Of a stretch of DNA of 64,000 nucleotides, positions 60,738 to 64,000 are shown one piece after another. Source of the stretch: Ianthella basta (Eukaryota; Porifera; Demospongiae; Verongiida; Ianthellidae). The position numbers were made by a program, and so were the translations under genes. Below the pieces are notes generated by a model. It was not told the DNA's origin and made no database searches. It worked only from the letters and a program-made list of their open reading frames with translations. Within the stretch, counting starts at the first letter, position 1, and every line of letters begins with the position of its first letter. The stretch spans positions 5,249,092-5,313,091 of the forward strand of contig OZ025874.1 of assembly GCA_964019415.1 (NCBI GenBank). The letters run 5' to 3'.

Positions 60738-60980
60738 TTAAAGAGCATTACAAAGTGCATGCATTATACAGGTCCAAACGGGGTCAGGGTAAGTCCAAAG
60801 CTGTGATGGAACATCTATACATGAGTCATGATACCACTCGCTGCAAGTGTCGCAGCATATCATTCTCTCTGTCTTTGTCGACCTGCACTTGCAGTACACA
60901 GGCAAGCACTGTCTCAATCCTCTTGTACAGGTAAGGGGCACTGTGTATATGTACAGATACAGGGCACAGCGTGTACGCAT
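60738..60980 (-). CDS. PHD-finger ORF/exon, copy B
   Basis: Second copy of 35006-35248 with all zinc ligands kept (YCKCRS, MICCDTCSEWYHDSC, WTC). One visible change in the finger is Lys to Glu (CSKWYH to CSEWYH). Conservation of ligands in both copies is compatible with either recent duplication or constraint. Confidence 0.45.
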   Translation of the reverse strand: MRTRCALYLYIYTVPLTCTRGLRQCLPVYCKCRSTKTERMICCDTCSEWYHDSCIDVPSQLWTYPDPVWTCIMHALCNAL

Positions 60981-61431
60981 GTACAGTTAGGAGGTAGGGG
61001 GCACAGCTTATGCCAACACTAGTATTCTGAAATGCACCAGATCCATGTGGTGTGCCTGTTTGGTCTATAACTCTATCATTCATGCAGCAGCCTCCTTCAC
61101 ATGTCCATGTTCAGTATATGTACCATTGTGATGGTGCTACATTGAACCTATCTATGTCATAGCACATGCATTCTGGTGCGGTGCATCTTATTATAATGGA
61201 GCTAGGCCGATTTTTGTCCGCACTAATCTCGGGAACCGTGCGGAGGGTTCGCAGAAAACGCGGTCGGAATGTCGAAGCGCTATCCGGAGGGTGTCTTCGA
61301 CTGGGTTTCCCTGCGAAAGCTTGCGAAATGAAGGTTTTGCGCCAACTCGCCATACGTTGCTATAGGACGCCATTTTTGTTTTACGGAGGAAAGCGAAGTA
61401 GATTACGGAATTCGCAGCTAATTCCTTTGTT

Positions 61432-61473
61432 TTTTTGTTTTGTTTTGTTTTTGTTTTTTTTGGATTGGATTTT
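61432..61473. mobile_element. 42-bp T-rich insertion with 16-bp TSD in copy B
   Basis: AGCTAATTCCTTTGTT occurs at 61416-61431 and again at 61474-61489, and only once in copy A (about 35690). Between the copies lies an oligo(T)-rich stretch ending GGATTGGATTTT. On the minus strand this is a poly(A)-like tail, so it looks like a tiny target-primed retro-insertion. Confidence 0.75.
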
Positions 61474-61824
61474 AGCTAATTCCTTTGTTACACAACTCCT
61501 CCTGGGAAGATGGTGCGACGGCTTCTTTGCTATAGTTATAGCACAATGTAGAAGGCTGTGGGTGATATAAGCTATATAGCGGAAAGTGCCGTCTTACGCG
61601 AGTGAAAGCGGCTCGATGGCGAAAGGATGGGGACAAGTTATGCGGGTTTTAGGCTTGCGCAATGATCTCAGGATCATAGCTAGGTTTAGAAGTGCTTTGC
61701 ATCAGAAGCACTGGCATCGGAAGCACCTGCGTTGGGCGCCGGAGCAGAGGAGGGTGCCGAAGGCGCCCTTCTCTGCTAGTTCAAATAATGATTGATTGAT
61801 TGATTGATATATAGTAACATATAC

Positions 61825-62629
61825 CCCGTTGCCATGATTACCGCGCGATAATATATCGCGTAAACAAGCCAGCCGGGATATAACAGGAGCTAAGAAGCAT
61901 ATATATGCACAGGGGGGCTTAAATCCTGTTATATCCCAGCCCAAATATGGAAGGTGTGAAAGATAACAAGAAATTGTTTTTGATAACAACGAATGTGTCA
62001 AATCACACCAAAGCACACACAGAAATTTGCAGTCAGCTTTAACTTTGCGTGGCTCCGGGAGAGTCCACAAAGCATTGAAAAGGAGAATACCTCACTCCAC
62101 CATGCTGCAACCAATGCACGCAAGCCAAAAATGTAAAGCGGTTCGTAGCCGAGCTAGATAAACCATGTACGCGACCCGCACAGTGCACAAATGAGAAACA
62201 GCAAGCTCGTGCACTAATTCGTACGCAAAGGTACCCAAACTCACTGCCACAGTGGGAACGCACTGTTTTATGGAGAACAGAAATACGAACAGCGAGCGCA
62301 AAGAACCCTCGAAGGCCGAAAACGTCTCAGATGCCTCAATCACTTCACTGGCTTCTTTAGAGTGTTGCTGCAGTGGCTTAACAAAAGGCAAAAACTTCAC
62401 AGCACTTGCGAATTCAACAAAACTTGACAGCCGCTCTTCAGAGCTGCCGTCCTGGAAGAAGCCCGCCTTTCGAATAAGAGCCTAGACGCGCTAGGCGAGG
62501 TATATATCACTTATACCACGGCGCTTCGGTGTATATGGATTTTAGACGCACTCGCCCTCGGGCGCTTCGCGCCCGAGGGCAACGTGCGCCTAAAATCCAT
62601 TTACACCGAAGCGCCGTGGTATAACTAAT
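61825..62629. mobile_element. 805-bp insertion with 8-bp TSD and long terminal palindrome (copy B only)
   Basis: ACATATAC flanks both sides (61817-61824, 62630-62637) and occurs once at the copy A site (about 36401). Inside are an inverted repeat (GGGATATAACAGGA near 61874 with TCCTGTTATATCCC near 61924) and a palindrome of about 114 bases at 62511-62624. Long terminal inverted repeats are not obvious. A 102-codon minus frame (62092-62400, MKFLPFVKPLQQHSKEASEV) has no recognised family. The 8-bp duplication would fit hAT- or P-like elements. Confidence 0.7.
62511..62624. repeat. Long near-perfect palindrome
   Basis: Left arm TTATACCACGGCGCTTCGGT ... CGCCCTCGGGCGC; right arm GCGCCCGAGGGC ... 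ACCGAAGCGCCGTGGTATAA. The arms are about 55 bases with two or three differences around a three-base centre (TTC at about 62566). A strong hairpin and a typical fold-back transposon structure. Confidence 0.9.
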
Positions 62630-62637
62630 ACATATAC

Positions 62638-63567
62638 GCCCTCTGCATTATTGGAGATAATTTGTACTGTCTCTGTACTATTTGTGATGTCGTGAAGAGT
62701 AGCACTCTGCTCTAGTCCTCCAAGAAAAGCCAGCTGCAGTAGCAAGTCAAAGTTTCTTCTTGGATGAAGAGAGCTTGTAGCGTCGTACGTGTCCGGGAAT
62801 AGCTACCCCAAGCTGCTCTATGAGTCTTGCCCGCTAGACCCAACTTCTCACTATCTAACGGGCGAGGAAGAGAATGAAAGAGGCTGTAAGGCTGTCAGGC
62901 AGCGACACAGTCCCCAAGGTTGCAGCGAATTTGTAGCGAATGCGGAGACTGAGCTTACGAAGGTGTTCCACGCGACAGAGCAGTTGGGCTAGACTGAGAG
63001 GCATTTGCTACTGCTTCAGGTGCATATAGGCCTGCCATTTCGCCACCGCGCTGAAGCATTCAAACAGGATCCGATAAGAAGCTCCATGGACTGAAGCAAT
63101 GGCTCAAAAGTACATAGGAACCTCAAGCAATGAACGCCTTAGAAGTAGCTATACTTTTGAGGCGTTCATTGATTGAGGTATACATAGGAACCTCAATCAA
63201 TGAACGCATGCAGATTATCCAGTTACCAAGCACAGAACAAACCAATCGAGAGCAAGACAAGTCAATACAAAGGGCAAAAGTGTGAATAGCAGCTTTTGAT
63301 CGACCGCACAGGCCCCTATCTAATGTGTTGGTCCGGTCCGGAAATTATACGCAGCCCTGCAGAGCAGCAAGCTGAAATTTTTGGCGGTGTGATTTCGGTT
63401 GCCGTCGATTTCGAGCCGAGGGGTGCGAAACTGACTACATCGCCCAAGTGAACTGACTCTTAGCCGACGTTAGGTTACATCCTGTTTCCATATCCGCAGA
63501 ACAAGGTTAGGAATACGGAATGCTATCCGGAGCAAATGATCCGTATGCGAACAGCAGCTCTTCGGCC
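62638..63567. other. Repeat-rich stretch before P450-type exon 1 (copy B)
   Basis: Matches 36402-37330 of copy A, including the fold-back repeats. No gene is supported. MITE-like sequence (GAATACGGAATGCTATCCGG) lies about 50 bases before the ATG at 63568. Confidence 0.55.
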
Positions 63568-63623
63568 ATGGTCTTCTACGTCCTGGTTATAATCCTATTC
63601 CTGGCTGTCTACGTGTGGTACAG
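63568..63623 (+). CDS. P450-type first exon (signal anchor), copy B
   Basis: Second copy of the short anchor exon: MVFYVLVIILFLAVYVWY, then AG|GTGAGA, again phase 2. It differs from copy A at three residues, all conservative in hydrophobicity. Homology with copy A continues to 63729 and then stops. If the next exon of a rightward P450 exists it must lie beyond 64000; nothing P450-like is visible in 63624-64000. Confidence 0.6.
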
Positions 63624-64000
63624 GTGAGAATAACACTACGTACTAACACCTTTGATGGTTAGCAGCCTGGAGTGTGTTGAAGGATTATGATTTTTCATAG
63701 CAAACGCATGTAAGCCAAACCTATAGTAGAGACTGCAGGCTCAAATATGCCTTCAGTTTTGACAATATGTTGGTAGCATTTTCGGATTCACCTACCTTTT
63801 GCGATCTGTATGAGACTTTTTTCATCCAATTCCGTTAGGTAGAAGCTGAATTACAAGCTTCTGAATATTGTTACCGTACGATTTTTTTCTGACACGTAGT
63901 AATAGGAATTACGGTATGTAGAGTGCGGAATCACATTTCGGCGGCATCATATTTCGGCCACTCGTTCTACACAGCCAAACGCATCCAGGGCTTTAAACTT
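63624..64000. other. Right window edge
   Basis: Homology with copy A ends at 63729. The remaining 271 bases show no coding or repeat signal that I can support. Confidence 0.6.

Larger units (their letters stand above)
37792..63729. repeat. Tandem segmental duplication, copy B (about 25.9 kb)
   Basis: Direct repeat of 11646-37492. Copy B alone has a 9-bp-TSD element (37819-38505), a 1.26-kb stretch with the transposase end and P450 exon 7 (about 45779-47042), a 0.26-kb insertion (about 51655-51915), about 0.43 kb of inverted nesprin exons (about 53945-54375), a T-rich retro-insertion (61432-61473) and an 805-base insertion (61825-62629). The sequence to the right of 63729 is not shared with 37493 onward. 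Confidence 0.93.

Noticed and set aside
62092..62400. 102-codon minus ORF in the 805-bp insertion
   Set aside because: No family recognised and no splice or start context to support it; mentioned only within the insertion.

Overview
This is eukaryotic nuclear DNA from an animal: interrupted genes with GT/AG introns in consistent phase, a spectrin-repeat tail-anchored protein, a CYP3-like cytochrome P450, and dense metazoan-type transposons (Tigger/pogo, Mutator-like, Harbinger-type MITEs, Ty3/gypsy, and a DDE plus SWIM/YqaJ two-gene element). An early-branching marine invertebrate such as a sponge would fit the compact introns and TE mix, but that is a guess. No rRNA or CRISPR was seen; tRNAs were not systematically scanned. 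Layout: (1) 174-11933 (+) holds 16 exons of a nesprin/KASH-like gene, open at the 5' side. (2) 13878-26838 (-) holds a tail-to-tail cytochrome P450, copy A. (3) 28173-37492 is a block in which nesprin exons reappear inverted, interrupted by a 9-bp-TSD element and a Tigger element, fused to a gypsy integrase fragment, followed by a PHD-finger ORF and, at 37331-37386 (+), a P450-type first exon. (4) 37493-37791 is a unique junction. (5) 37792-63729 repeats regions from the KASH exon to the P450 first exon a second time (copy B). (6) 63730-64000 is unique again. The core observation is a direct duplication of about 25.9 kb (11646-37492 and 37792-63729). The copies are nearly identical base by base but differ by many indels of 0.04-1.4 kb. 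Two of these indels hit the P450 in complementary ways: copy A lacks exon 7 and copy B lacks exon 4. Pooling both copies with the opposite-strand first exon gives a phase-consistent 12-exon, 504-residue CYP3-like reading frame. Neither copy alone is intact. The inverted nesprin fragments also show complementary exon losses. Two explanations compete: a real tandem/inverted segmental duplication of a P450-nesprin gene pair that is decaying reciprocally, or two diverged haplotypes joined in tandem by the assembler. Apart from the nesprin-like gene, most protein-like segments here are broken transposon genes.
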